Assembly: GCF_030547545.1 (NCBI RefSeq)
Contig: NZ_JAUOQE010000027.1
Location: forward strand, 1-61,975
Direction: 5' to 3'
DNA length: 61,975 nucleotides
DNA from: Amphritea sp. 1_MG-2023
Lineage (GTDB): Bacteria; Pseudomonadota; Gammaproteobacteria; Pseudomonadales; Balneatricaceae
The notes under the pieces are model-generated. The model was not told the origin of the DNA and searched no databases. It saw only the letters and a program-made list of their open reading frames with translations. Positions 33,824 through 42,806 of this stretch are shown in pieces (the first letter of the stretch is position 1; each line of letters opens with the position of its first letter). The position numbers were made by a program, and so were the translations under genes.

Positions 33824-35986
33824 ATGTGCAACGATGTCTGTGAAGTGAACAGCCCTGGAACCGATATCAGTCAGGAGTTTGCCTGTGTCAGTGATGCGGT
33901 TAATTATTCTGAGATTTATAATCAGCAGATAGAGGATGTGCGTAATGCTGACAGAAATGAACGCACTCGGATAGCCGGTGTATTTCTCTATCGGATCGCT
34001 AACTTTAATTACCCATTGGTTCGCATTGAACTGAGTACCTACAGTGAGGCGCATGGTCGACCGACTATTGGCGCCTTGGCGGAGACACTCAAACTGAGTC
34101 GTCGTTCTTTATTTGATCATCTATTGAATTGGCATAACGGGCCTAATGGTTTTGTCCGCGCGTATCTTTATCGGCGCTATATCGGCGGAGATGCAACTGA
34201 GGTCGAGGATCAAGTGGCGGCATTAAGAGCGGTGATGAATGGTGATGCTAGTGCAGGGACGCCCCGTTACCACCGTTGGCCATTACCCGTGGGAGGCAAT
34301 TATCGTTTGATTATGCCACGCACTGAAGCGCTAGAACAGGAAGTGGCGCTGAATCGCACGGCACTGGTGTCGGCAGACATTCAGCAACTCAGTTCGTTAT
34401 TGTCGGCTGAAATGGACAATGCTATGGCAAAAGCTGAACGGGTAGCGACAAATCAGCAGGCGCTTGGACGTATTCTTCAGCCCTATAAGCAGGAGTTGGG
34501 TGGACTGGAGCTACTCATGGAGTTTATTAATCTAGCCGAGGTTAATCCTGAGTCGGCCTATTCTGCGTCCGAACAGGGCAAAATAGATACCTTACAAACT
34601 AAACTCACGACGCTTAAAACATACGCAGAAGGCACGCTAGGCAGAGAACCGACTCAGAGAGCCCGTTTACTGCAACAGGCTATCCGCAGAGATACCGACA
34701 GTTTATATGCGATGTTAGAGGAGAGCAGTCGTCTCAATGATTTACTGGCTCAGGCATGTCATAGCGACACTATGATTAGCAGCCGTTTCATGCATGATAT
34801 CTACCGTAAATTGGGTGCCTGTTATCGTGTTATTGCTACCAGTAATCATGCAGAAACGATGATTACTGATCGCTTACAACCCGCTCTGGAGATGATTGTT
34901 AGCGGTGAATGGCGTAGCTTTGCTAACCCTTCATGTCTAGCAACGGTGGCCGCTAAGATTAGTGTTGTACCTACCATTGCAGGTAATCTGCCCGGGCCTC
35001 CTTCGCTATTGATGGTGGTCATGGAAGCATCGATGCCAAAGATGATTCAGATGGCTTCGTTAGCGCCCAGTGCCGGCCGTATTTTACGTGATCTTGTGGT
35101 TGAGGTGACCGCTGAGTTAATTGGCATGGTGGGATCGAATAAAGGTGAATTGATTCGACGTCTCAGCTCATCTGATCCTGAAGAACTTTTGCAGGTGAAA
35201 GCGTGGAGCAGAGGTGTCGTCAACTCTGAAGTGATGAGCAGCCCTGGCTGGGGCATATTTATGTCGATGATCACCGGCATACTATTTCTTAACGCCTTCG
35301 TTAGCGCGGTTACCACGACGACTGATAGTATGATTACCCGAATCCGCTTATGGGGAGATACGATTGCTCAGTTTTCTGGTTTTGCTAACTCCCTAATTCA
35401 GGCGCTGCAGCGTTTTAAATATGTTCAACAGAGTGTCATCGGCAGTGGTTCTGCGGGTGCCGCCGCCACGGCACGTGTTTTAGGTGTTATCGGCTCATTG
35501 GCCGCCATTGCCTCCAGTAGTGCGATGATGGCAGAGGAACATAGAACTCGAGATTATGCAGGCATGACGGTAGCAGGCTTTGGCTTAGCGAGCGGTATTC
35601 TGAGCCTGGCTGGGTTTATGTTATGGATGTCAGCAGGCACTATTGAAGTTCCACCGTTGGCTGCGGTGTTGTTTGTGGCTGCTCTCATTGCAGGTCTGGT
35701 GGGCGCGATTATTGGCTTCTTTACTTCGGATAGCAATAGCGAGGCTTTAGTCGAAGGGTTGGTTGAGCATCTTGGCGGCGCAGCACTGTTTTCTCATCGG
35801 CTAGGCAGTGATGGTCGTTTAAATACCTATTTTGAGGATGTGAGACGCTATCATCATACGGTCACGATTAAAGACTTGCGCAGTAGTGCACGTACCGCTT
35901 TAAACTATCTCTTCGGTCTTGATCAATTAACGGATGCGGCCAAACGTGAACAAACCGAAGAGTTGATAGACGCATTAATCGCTTAG
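33824..35986 (+). CDS. cassette gene 12: large protein with C-terminal membrane-type helices
   Basis: A 720-residue protein I do not recognise. Residues 1-110 are soluble and include a helix-turn-helix-like KLSRRSLFDHLLNWH stretch. Residues 170-460 are largely helical. Then come hydrophobic segments near 473-495 (GWGIFMSMITGILFLNAF), 542-565, 583-605 (AGFGLASGILSLAGFMLWM) and 609-632 (PLAAVLFVAALIAGLVGAI). A 90-residue polar C-terminus ends it. There is no signal peptide. The Gly/Ala-rich late helices recall colicin- or pore-forming hairpins in style, so a membrane-inserting effector is a hypothesis only. GAGGAG precedes the ATG. A 92-bp gap follows gene 11. Its 3' end overlaps the convergent exporter gene by 12 bp. 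Confidence 0.7.
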   Translation: MCNDVCEVNSPGTDISQEFACVSDAVNYSEIYNQQIEDVRNADRNERTRIAGVFLYRIANFNYPLVRIELSTYSEAHGRPTIGALAETLKLSRRSLFDHLLNWHNGPNGFVRAYLYRRYIGGDATEVEDQVAALRAVMNGDASAGTPRYHRWPLPVGGNYRLIMPRTEALEQEVALNRTALVSADIQQLSSLLSAEMDNAMAKAERVATNQQALGRILQPYKQELGGLELLMEFINLAEVNPESAYSASEQGKIDTLQTKLTTLKTYAEGTLGREPTQRARLLQQAIRRDTDSLYAMLEESSRLNDLLAQACHSDTMISSRFMHDIYRKLGACYRVIATSNHAETMITDRLQPALEMIVSGEWRSFANPSCLATVAAKISVVPTIAGNLPGPPSLLMVVMEASMPKMIQMASLAPSAGRILRDLVVEVTAELIGMVGSNKGELIRRLSSSDPEELLQVKAWSRGVVNSEVMSSPGWGIFMSMITGILFLNAFVSAVTTTTDSMITRIRLWGDTIAQFSGFANSLIQALQRFKYVQQSVIGSGSAGAAATARVLGVIGSLAAIASSSAMMAEEHRTRDYAGMTVAGFGLASGILSLAGFMLWMSAGTIEVPPLAAVLFVAALIAGLVGAIIGFFTSDSNSEALVEGLVEHLGGAALFSHRLGSDGRLNTYFEDVRRYHHTVTIKDLRSSARTALNYLFGLDQLTDAAKREQTEELIDALIA

Positions 35987-36859
35987 GTGTTTGCGCTTGA
36001 GTTGTTGAAACAACACGCCGCTAATAATCAGCACGAGTCCGACCACGGTTGAGATCATGATCGGCTCATCGGCGAGGGTTGATAGCAATATTAATGACAA
36101 AGGCGGCGACAGATAGACGAGGTTGCTTAATTGAGCGGTGTTATCGGTCATTCTCATGGCCTGCATCCACAGCAGGAAAGCAAAGCCCATTTCAAAGGTG
36201 CCGATATAGATCCCTCCTGCAAGGGCTTGCCAAGGTAGGGTGGTCACTTGCCCCTGTATAATCATTAAGATACTGAGTACCGGTAAACTGAGGCCAAAAC
36301 ACAGTAGCAGTGATACCACCGCATCTCGAGGCGCGCGGGTATTGAGAATCCAATAGCTGGCAAAGAATAGCGAGCTGCCGACTCCGAGCATCACGCCGAG
36401 AGGGTTTTTGAAATCCAGTGATAGCAGATTACCTTGCGTGGCGATAACGATTACGCCGCTGTAAGCCAATAAAATGCTGATGAATTTCTTAAAAGTGAAG
36501 GATTGTCCTAAAAAGGGCACGGCCATAATACTCAGCACCACGGCCCAGGTGTAGTTGAGAGCCTGTGCCTGTTGTGCGGGGAGTAGATCATAGGCGGCAA
36601 ACAGAATGAGGTAGTAGAGCGTTGGGTTAAGCAGTGACAATAGCAAGAAGTAACCGGCAGATTGCCGCAGGTATTGGCCGGCTAATGCTAGTTTTTGTTG
36701 CCAGATTGTTGCGCACAGCAGGATAACGAAGGAGGTGGCGACGGCAATCCACAGCATTTGTAACGGGCTAATAAGAGCCAATGTTAGCTTAAAGGCTGTC
36801 GCCACGGTTGACCACATGAGCACAACGGATAACGCTAAAATGAGAGAGGCTTTATTCAA
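35975..36859 (-). CDS. EamA/DMT-family transporter
   Basis: A 294-residue inner-membrane protein with ten hydrophobic segments, the duplicated five-helix EamA fold typical of metabolite or amino-acid exporters. The likely start is a TTG at 36859 (LNKASLILALSVVLMWSTVATAF). No ATG or GTG is available at the right place, and a longer frame would run into the upstream regulator gene. It lies 34 bp downstream of the Lrp gene on the same strand, so regulator and exporter form an operon, a common arrangement for amino-acid export. Substrate unknown. Confidence 0.82.
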   Translation of the reverse strand: MNKASLILALSVVLMWSTVATAFKLTLALISPLQMLWIAVATSFVILLCATIWQQKLALAGQYLRQSAGYFLLLSLLNPTLYYLILFAAYDLLPAQQAQALNYTWAVVLSIMAVPFLGQSFTFKKFISILLAYSGVIVIATQGNLLSLDFKNPLGVMLGVGSSLFFASYWILNTRAPRDAVVSLLLCFGLSLPVLSILMIIQGQVTTLPWQALAGGIYIGTFEMGFAFLLWMQAMRMTDNTAQLSNLVYLSPPLSLILLSTLADEPIMISTVVGLVLIISGVLFQQLKRKHLSD

Positions 36860-36893
36860 GGGATTCCCGCTTACATCGGTGACTGATAAAGAA

Positions 36894-37355
36894 TCAGAGC
36901 AGTTTCGACTCGATATCTTTGATATCTTCCATGACGACGAAGGTGCTGGTTTGAGTGACGTAGGGTAGCGAGGATATTTTCTCCCCGAGTACCTCACGAT
37001 AGGATTCCATGCCGGTAGTGCGCACTTTTAACAGATAGTCGAAATTAGCGGCGACCATGTGACACTGTTCGATCTCTGGAATTTCTCGGACGGCATCGTT
37101 AAACGCGCGTAATGCTTTCGTTTTGGTGTCGCTGAGTTTTACTTGGACAAAGGCAACATGTTTGGTGCCCAGTTTCTTTTGATCGACGAGGGCGATATAG
37201 CCGAGGATATAGCCTTGATCTTCCAGGCGCTTCATGCGAATTTGGCAGGGTGTTTTTGACAAACCTACCCTTGACGCTAGCTCTGTTACCGTGATTCGAG
37301 CGTTTTTCTGTAATTCACGCAGAATCGCTATATCTAGTTTATCCAGTTTATCCAT
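36894..37355 (-). CDS. Lrp/AsnC-family transcriptional regulator
   Basis: A 153-residue regulator. The N-terminal winged helix (LDIAILRELQKNARITVTEL, then ASRVGLSKTPCQIRMKRLED) is followed by the RAM ligand-binding domain, with GTKHVAFVQVKLSD and MVAANFDYLLKVRT. It lies divergent from the NAD-glutamate dehydrogenase gene and upstream of an exporter. Lrp-type PutR proteins regulate proline utilisation in other Proteobacteria, and the PutA protein here lacks its own DNA-binding domain, so this is a good candidate for the proline/glutamate regulator. Role inferred. Confidence 0.9.
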   Translation of the reverse strand: MDKLDKLDIAILRELQKNARITVTELASRVGLSKTPCQIRMKRLEDQGYILGYIALVDQKKLGTKHVAFVQVKLSDTKTKALRAFNDAVREIPEIEQCHMVAANFDYLLKVRTTGMESYREVLGEKISSLPYVTQTSTFVVMEDIKDIESKLL

Positions 37356-37638
37356 AATATTTTATTGTTCTGGTTGTTCGTGTGTTTAAATCATCGAGAT
37401 TAAAAGGATACGGCTATAAATAGCAAAAATACAGTGAAAAAGACTTCTATTCTTTTCCTATACTTTGACATTAACTAAGACTTATCGGTTTTTGCGCCTA
37501 TTCTGTAATTATTGGCTGTTGTGCCGTGAGTATTAGCATCATTGCTCTGTCTTATGGTCGTCGTTTACACCCAGACAGAGAATAATAATAATCCGGTTTG
37601 TACCGGTCGTAGCGAAAGCTATCGGGAGTTTATACGAA

Positions 37639-40600
37639 ATGCATGATTTAGTGAGTCTCACCAAGTCACAGATTATTGATCTACTCAGCGAAAAGCTCTG
37701 CGCTCAAGTCAGCCAGAGTCTGAAAGCTTCGATGCAACTGTTTACCCACAAGTTTTTTAGTGTCGCGGCCCCGGAAGAGTTACAGAGTCGCTCGCTTGAA
37801 TATTTGTCTGCCACCGCTCTGTCATATTGGCAATTGATGCAGGATTATAAGGCGCCTGCCTCGGATGTGAGGGTGTTTAATCCCGACTATGAGCAGCATG
37901 GCTGGCATTCGAATCATACCGTTATTCAGATTCATAACGTTGATATTCCCTTTTTGGTCGATTCGGTTCGGATGGAGCTTAACCGTCGTGAATTGGGCAT
38001 TCTGAGCATCAATAACTGTGTATTAGCCTGCGAGCGAAGCAAAACTCATAAGCTTAAAAGTGTTAAACCTGTGCGTGAGCGGAGTGAAAGTGCGCAGGTA
38101 GAATCGTTGATCTATTTGGAGATCGAGCGACATTCATCGCCGGAAACGCTGAATGAATTACGTGATGGACTGTTGAAAGTATTGGCGGATGTTAAGGCCG
38201 TTGTTGACGATTTTGAGCCGATTAAAGAGAAAGCGCAAGATTTGAAAGAGGAGTTGCGTCAGCGTGATGCGAACAGTCCTGAGATCAAAGAAACGCGTAA
38301 ACTACTGGATTGGTTGCTCGATGGTAACTTTATCTTTCAGGGCTACGAAGAGGTTGTTATTCGTCAGTCCGAGGGACAGGTTTTTGTCGATACGGTGGCG
38401 GACTCGCAGCTAGGCACGCAGCGTCTTTCAAAGCAGTGCAAGGAACTCAGTCAACTGGAGCAGCAGTTCGTACTCGCCGATAAGCTAGTGATGTTTAGCA
38501 AGGATGTGGTGCGTTCGACGGTGCATCGTTCCGTTTACCGCGATCTGATTATTATTAAGCGATTTGATCAGCAGGGACGCGTCTGTGGTGAGTGTCGAAT
38601 TTACGGCTTGTACACATCGACGGTGTTTCTGACGAATCCGTTAAGAATTCCCGTGGTGCGGCTAAAACTGATCAGTATTCTCTCGGAGTGTGGTTTCGAA
38701 CCCGGTGGCCATAGTCACAAAGCCTTGGTGCAGATTCTCACCGATATGCCGCGTGAAGAGCTGATTCTGGCGCAAACCAGTGATCTTCAGCAAACCAGTA
38801 TCGGCATTTTTAATATGCAGGAACGTCGCCGCGCCTGCTTATTTGTGCGACAAGATGCGAGTAAACGTTTTTACTCCTGTCTTTATTATATTCCGCGTGA
38901 CCTATACACCACAAAACTGCGTAATTCAGTGCTTAATCTACTGTATAAGGGGTTGTACGGCCGGGATTATGAAGCCAATTCCCAGATTTCTGAATCTGTA
39001 TTGTCGCGCACCCATTTTGTTATTTATGGTGATCCGGATCAGCAACAGGAAGTTGATCTGGATACTATTGAGGCGAAAATTTTGGAGATCTCCCGCTCTT
39101 GGGATGATGATTTGAATGTCAGCCTGATAGAAACCTATGGTGAGGAGAAAGGGAGTCGCTTTGTGAACCGCTTTAGCGGTGGCTTCAGTTCTGCGTATAA
39201 AGAGAACTTCTCAACCGGAAATGGAGTATATGATCTTCAGCATATCTCCTATTTACAGTCGGCAGAGACGATCGCGATGAGCTTTTACCGTTCGTTTGAT
39301 GAATCTAACGGTATTTTGAAGTTTAAACTCTTCAGTGTTGAGCGCCCGCTGGTGCTATCAGATGTGATTCCATTGCTTGAAAATTTAGGTTTAAAAGTGC
39401 TGAGTGAGCATCCCTATGTCGTGACCGATCGGGATGCTAAGCAGTTTTGGATCAGTGATTTTCGCGTCAGTTATGATCAGCAGACTGTCGTCGAACTGGA
39501 TAAAGTTAAAACGATTTTGCAGGAAGCCTTCGCTAAAGTTTGGGATGGTCAGGCAGATAGTGATGAGTTTAACCGGCTGGTTATTGCTGGCGGTCTCAAT
39601 TGGCGTGAAGTCGCTATGTTGCGTGCCTTCGGTCGATATATTAAACAGCTCCGTTTTGGTTTTTCGCAGCCATTCCTCGCGGATGTATTGGTGCGCAATG
39701 TTGACATTAGTCGTCAATTGGTTGAGCTATTCCGCTGTCGTTTTCACCCAGCAAAGCAGGATGCCATTCAGGCTGAAAAGATCGAGCAGAATATCCTCAA
39801 TGCATTGGAGGGCGTTAACAGCCTCGATGATGATAAAATTTTACGTCGCTTTATGGTGGTTATTAAAGCCACCTTACGGACTAACTTCTATCAGCAGCAA
39901 GATGGCCTAGATAAGCCCTACTTCTCGTTTAAAATCGATTCGCAATCGATTCCAGATATTCCACAGCCTAAACCTAAATTTGAAGTGTTTATCTATTCGC
40001 CGCGTATCGAAGGCGTACACCTTCGGGTCGGTAAAGTGGCTCGCGGCGGGCTGCGGTGGTCGGATCGAATGGAGGATTATCGTACCGAAGTGCTGGGCCT
40101 AGTGAAGGCGCAACAGGTGAAAAACTCGGTGATTGTGCCTATGGGTGCGAAGGGCTGCTTTATCTGTAAACGTATGCCCGATACCAATGATCGAGAAGTG
40201 ATTCAGGCCGAAGGTATCGAGTGTTATAAAACCTATATTCGTGGTTTATTGGATATCACGGATAATTTAGTTGCCGGTGAAGTGGTTCATCCCGATGCGG
40301 TGGTGCGTCATGATGAAGACGATCCATATCTGGTTGTAGCGGCCGATAAAGGCACCGCCACCTTCTCCGATATTGCTAACTCTATTTCCGATGAATATGG
40401 CTTCTGGTTAGGCGATGCGTTTGCCTCTGGTGGTAGTCAAGGCTATGACCATAAAGGCATGGGTATTACGGCCAAAGGTGCGTGGGAATCGGTCAAACGG
40501 CATTTCCGTGAGCAGGGCGTTAATACTCAGCAAGAAGAATTTACCGTTATCGGTATCGGTGATATGGCTGGCGATGTGTTCGGTAACGGCATGCTGTTAT

Positions 40601-42432
40601 CCGAAACGATTAGCTTAGTGGCCGCCTTCAACCATATGCATATCTTTATCGATCCGACGCCGGATGTGGCGAGTGCCTTTACTGAGCGGCAGCGGATGTT
40701 TGCTCTACCACGTTCAAGTTGGGCGGATTACAACAGTAAACTGATCAGTAAAGGCGGTGGGTTATTTTCCCGTGCAGCAAAATGGATCGAGATTTCGCCG
40801 CAAATGAAGCAGCGCTTCGCGATTAGCGAAACGCGGTTGTCGCCGAATGATCTGATTAATGCCTTATTGAAAGCACCGGTTGATATGCTTTGGAATGGCG
40901 GTATTGGTACTTACGTTAAAGCCACGCAAGAAACCCATGCCGATGTCGGTGATAAAGCCAATGATAGTCTGCGTGTCAATGGGTGTGAGCTGAGATGTAA
41001 GGTGCTCGGTGAGGGCGGTAATCTCGGTTTTACGCAGTTGGGACGGATTGAATTTGCGCTCAATGGTGGCTCATCGAATACCGATTTTATTGATAATGCC
41101 GGTGGTGTCGATTGTTCGGACCATGAAGTGAATATCAAAATCCTACTGAACGAGTTGGTTAGTCAGGGTGATATGACCATGAAACAGCGTAATCAGCTGT
41201 TGCGGGATATGACCGATGATGTGTCTGAGCTGGTGCTAAAAAACAACTATCGTCAGGCACAGGCGTTGAATATTGCCGAAATGGTCTCTCAGGAGTCGTT
41301 AGATGATTATATTCGTCTGATCAAGAGTTTGGAGCGAGAGGGCAAGTTGAATCCTGAGTTGGAATTTTTGCCCACTGAAAAGCAATTGAGACAGCGGCGG
41401 GAAAATGGTCAGGGATTAACGCGGCCTGAGCTATCTGTGTTGATTTGCTATGCGCGCATCGAACTCAAGCAGGCTTTAATTAACTCTTGGTTAACGGAAA
41501 ACAAAGGCTTTTCCAAAGAGATGGAAACCGCTTTCCCAGCGCGCCTGTTGAAAGAGTTTCCCGAGGCTTTACATAATCATCGTCTGCATCGCGAGATTAC
41601 GGCGACACAAATCGCTAATGATCTGATCAATCGAATGGGGATTACGTTTGTTAATAACCTCAGTTCGGCTATCGGTGCTAGTTACGCCGATATTGCGGCG
41701 GCCTACATGGTGGCCCGTGAGGTGTTTGGTGTCGAGGCGCAGTGGCAACAGATTGAATCACTGGATAATCAGGTACCCGCTGAATTGCAGGTCCAGATGA
41801 TGAAAGATCTCATTCAACTGTTAGCCCGAGGTACTCAGTGGTTGTTACGGCATCATCGTGATGGTCTGGATATGGATAGCTGTCTTGAAGTTTATAAGCC
41901 TGCTATCGATCAGGTGGTTATTTCTGATGCGCAGATCCATAAAGTCATTCCGGCAGATCGCCTGCAAGAGAAGTATGATCGTTATACTGAGGCCGGTGTT
42001 CCCGGTCGATTGTCAGCTTTTTGTGCGGCGAGTGAAAATATCTACTGGTTGCTGGATGTGATCGATGTATCCCTGGAAACCAATGAGCCTGTTGAACACG
42101 TCGCGATGACCTATTTTGGTGTCGGTACGAGCCTTAATCTCATTTGGCTAGATAAGCAGATTCGACAGTTTAGTGCCGTCAATCATTGGCAAGCGTTGGC
42201 GAAAAACAGCTATCGAATTGAGCTGGATAATCAACATCGAGCGCTGACATTGAAAGTGCTACAAACCGGTGACGCCGATAGCAGTGTTGAACAACGTCTG
42301 ACGCGTTGGGAGGAAGCTAAAGCCGGACAGCTACAGCGTTGGCATCATACCCTGAAGGATATTCAGAATACCAAGGTGATCGACTCTTCGATTTTCTCGG
42401 TGGCGCTGAGTGTGCTGCTGGAATTAAGTTAA
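37639..42432 (+). CDS. gdhB: NAD-specific glutamate dehydrogenase, large type
   Basis: A 1,597-residue enzyme converting L-glutamate to 2-oxoglutarate and ammonium with NAD+. It belongs to the 180-kDa class known from Pseudomonas, Streptomyces and Caulobacter. The N-terminal 700 residues contain ACT-like regulatory regions. The catalytic part begins near 800 with GLRWSDRMEDYRTEVLGLVK and NSVIVPMGAKGCF. Next come IANSISDEYGFWLGDAFASG and the nucleotide-binding GIGDMAGDVFGNGML. The late NGGSSNTDFIDNAGGVDCSD is highly characteristic. The full length is intact. CGGGAG precedes the ATG. Divergent from the Lrp gene, with a terminator after its stop; it takes glutamate made by PutA into the TCA cycle. 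Confidence 0.93.
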   Translation: MHDLVSLTKSQIIDLLSEKLCAQVSQSLKASMQLFTHKFFSVAAPEELQSRSLEYLSATALSYWQLMQDYKAPASDVRVFNPDYEQHGWHSNHTVIQIHNVDIPFLVDSVRMELNRRELGILSINNCVLACERSKTHKLKSVKPVRERSESAQVESLIYLEIERHSSPETLNELRDGLLKVLADVKAVVDDFEPIKEKAQDLKEELRQRDANSPEIKETRKLLDWLLDGNFIFQGYEEVVIRQSEGQVFVDTVADSQLGTQRLSKQCKELSQLEQQFVLADKLVMFSKDVVRSTVHRSVYRDLIIIKRFDQQGRVCGECRIYGLYTSTVFLTNPLRIPVVRLKLISILSECGFEPGGHSHKALVQILTDMPREELILAQTSDLQQTSIGIFNMQERRRACLFVRQDASKRFYSCLYYIPRDLYTTKLRNSVLNLLYKGLYGRDYEANSQISESVLSRTHFVIYGDPDQQQEVDLDTIEAKILEISRSWDDDLNVSLIETYGEEKGSRFVNRFSGGFSSAYKENFSTGNGVYDLQHISYLQSAETIAMSFYRSFDESNGILKFKLFSVERPLVLSDVIPLLENLGLKVLSEHPYVVTDRDAKQFWISDFRVSYDQQTVVELDKVKTILQEAFAKVWDGQADSDEFNRLVIAGGLNWREVAMLRAFGRYIKQLRFGFSQPFLADVLVRNVDISRQLVELFRCRFHPAKQDAIQAEKIEQNILNALEGVNSLDDDKILRRFMVVIKATLRTNFYQQQDGLDKPYFSFKIDSQSIPDIPQPKPKFEVFIYSPRIEGVHLRVGKVARGGLRWSDRMEDYRTEVLGLVKAQQVKNSVIVPMGAKGCFICKRMPDTNDREVIQAEGIECYKTYIRGLLDITDNLVAGEVVHPDAVVRHDEDDPYLVVAADKGTATFSDIANSISDEYGFWLGDAFASGGSQGYDHKGMGITAKGAWESVKRHFREQGVNTQQEEFTVIGIGDMAGDVFGNGMLLSETISLVAAFNHMHIFIDPTPDVASAFTERQRMFALPRSSWADYNSKLISKGGGLFSRAAKWIEISPQMKQRFAISETRLSPNDLINALLKAPVDMLWNGGIGTYVKATQETHADVGDKANDSLRVNGCELRCKVLGEGGNLGFTQLGRIEFALNGGSSNTDFIDNAGGVDCSDHEVNIKILLNELVSQGDMTMKQRNQLLRDMTDDVSELVLKNNYRQAQALNIAEMVSQESLDDYIRLIKSLEREGKLNPELEFLPTEKQLRQRRENGQGLTRPELSVLICYARIELKQALINSWLTENKGFSKEMETAFPARLLKEFPEALHNHRLHREITATQIANDLINRMGITFVNNLSSAIGASYADIAAAYMVAREVFGVEAQWQQIESLDNQVPAELQVQMMKDLIQLLARGTQWLLRHHRDGLDMDSCLEVYKPAIDQVVISDAQIHKVIPADRLQEKYDRYTEAGVPGRLSAFCAASENIYWLLDVIDVSLETNEPVEHVAMTYFGVGTSLNLIWLDKQIRQFSAVNHWQALAKNSYRIELDNQHRALTLKVLQTGDADSSVEQRLTRWEEAKAGQLQRWHHTLKDIQNTKVIDSSIFSVALSVLLELS

Positions 42433-42484
42433 CGTAGATTCGAGCTATGACGGCCGTGCTTAGCTGAGATTAACAATAGTACTT

Positions 42485-42522
42485 AAAGGCGATACAGGGT
42501 TATTCTCTGTATCGCCTTTTTT
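42485..42522 (+). terminator. terminator of the glutamate dehydrogenase gene
   Basis: AAAGGCGATACAG (42485-42497) pairs perfectly with CTGTATCGCCTTT (42507-42519), with a T tract. The 284 bp that follow up to putP hold nothing else recognisable except AT-rich sequence likely to carry the putP promoter. Confidence 0.9.
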
Positions 42523-42806
42523 AAGGACTGTCGAGTCACAATGACTTAATTATTAGCCATATTAAGACTTGTAGTTAGTTGAATTTCTAAAAAATAGCCA
42601 TAAGTTAATTTAATATCTTGTAAAAAAGAGAAAAAGGCTAACGGTTGTGCTGTAAGCTTGCGCGTTCATCTGGCCGTTTATATAACCAGCTCTTACATCC
42701 GCTGTGCCGTGTGCAGGGTGCATGATGAAGTTGCATGGTTGTCAGTCGTCAGCGAAAAAAACAGCGGAAAACCGCGGTGAAATATAATAATGATGAGGTT
42801 TACTAA

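Noticed and set aside
25874-35986. Prophage tail, T6SS or kinase (PASTA) locus
   Set aside because: No sheath, baseplate, VgrG/Hcp, integrase, kinase or penicillin-binding motif was found in any of the twelve proteins.
36860-36997. N-terminal extension of the EamA transporter
   Set aside because: It would overlap the Lrp gene and is polar and basic; the TTG at 36859 gives the normal family length.
39391-39717. 108-codon antisense frame inside the glutamate dehydrogenase gene
   Set aside because: Opposite strand of a well-supported gene, no ribosome binding site or family; the same applies to similar antisense frames in other long genes.
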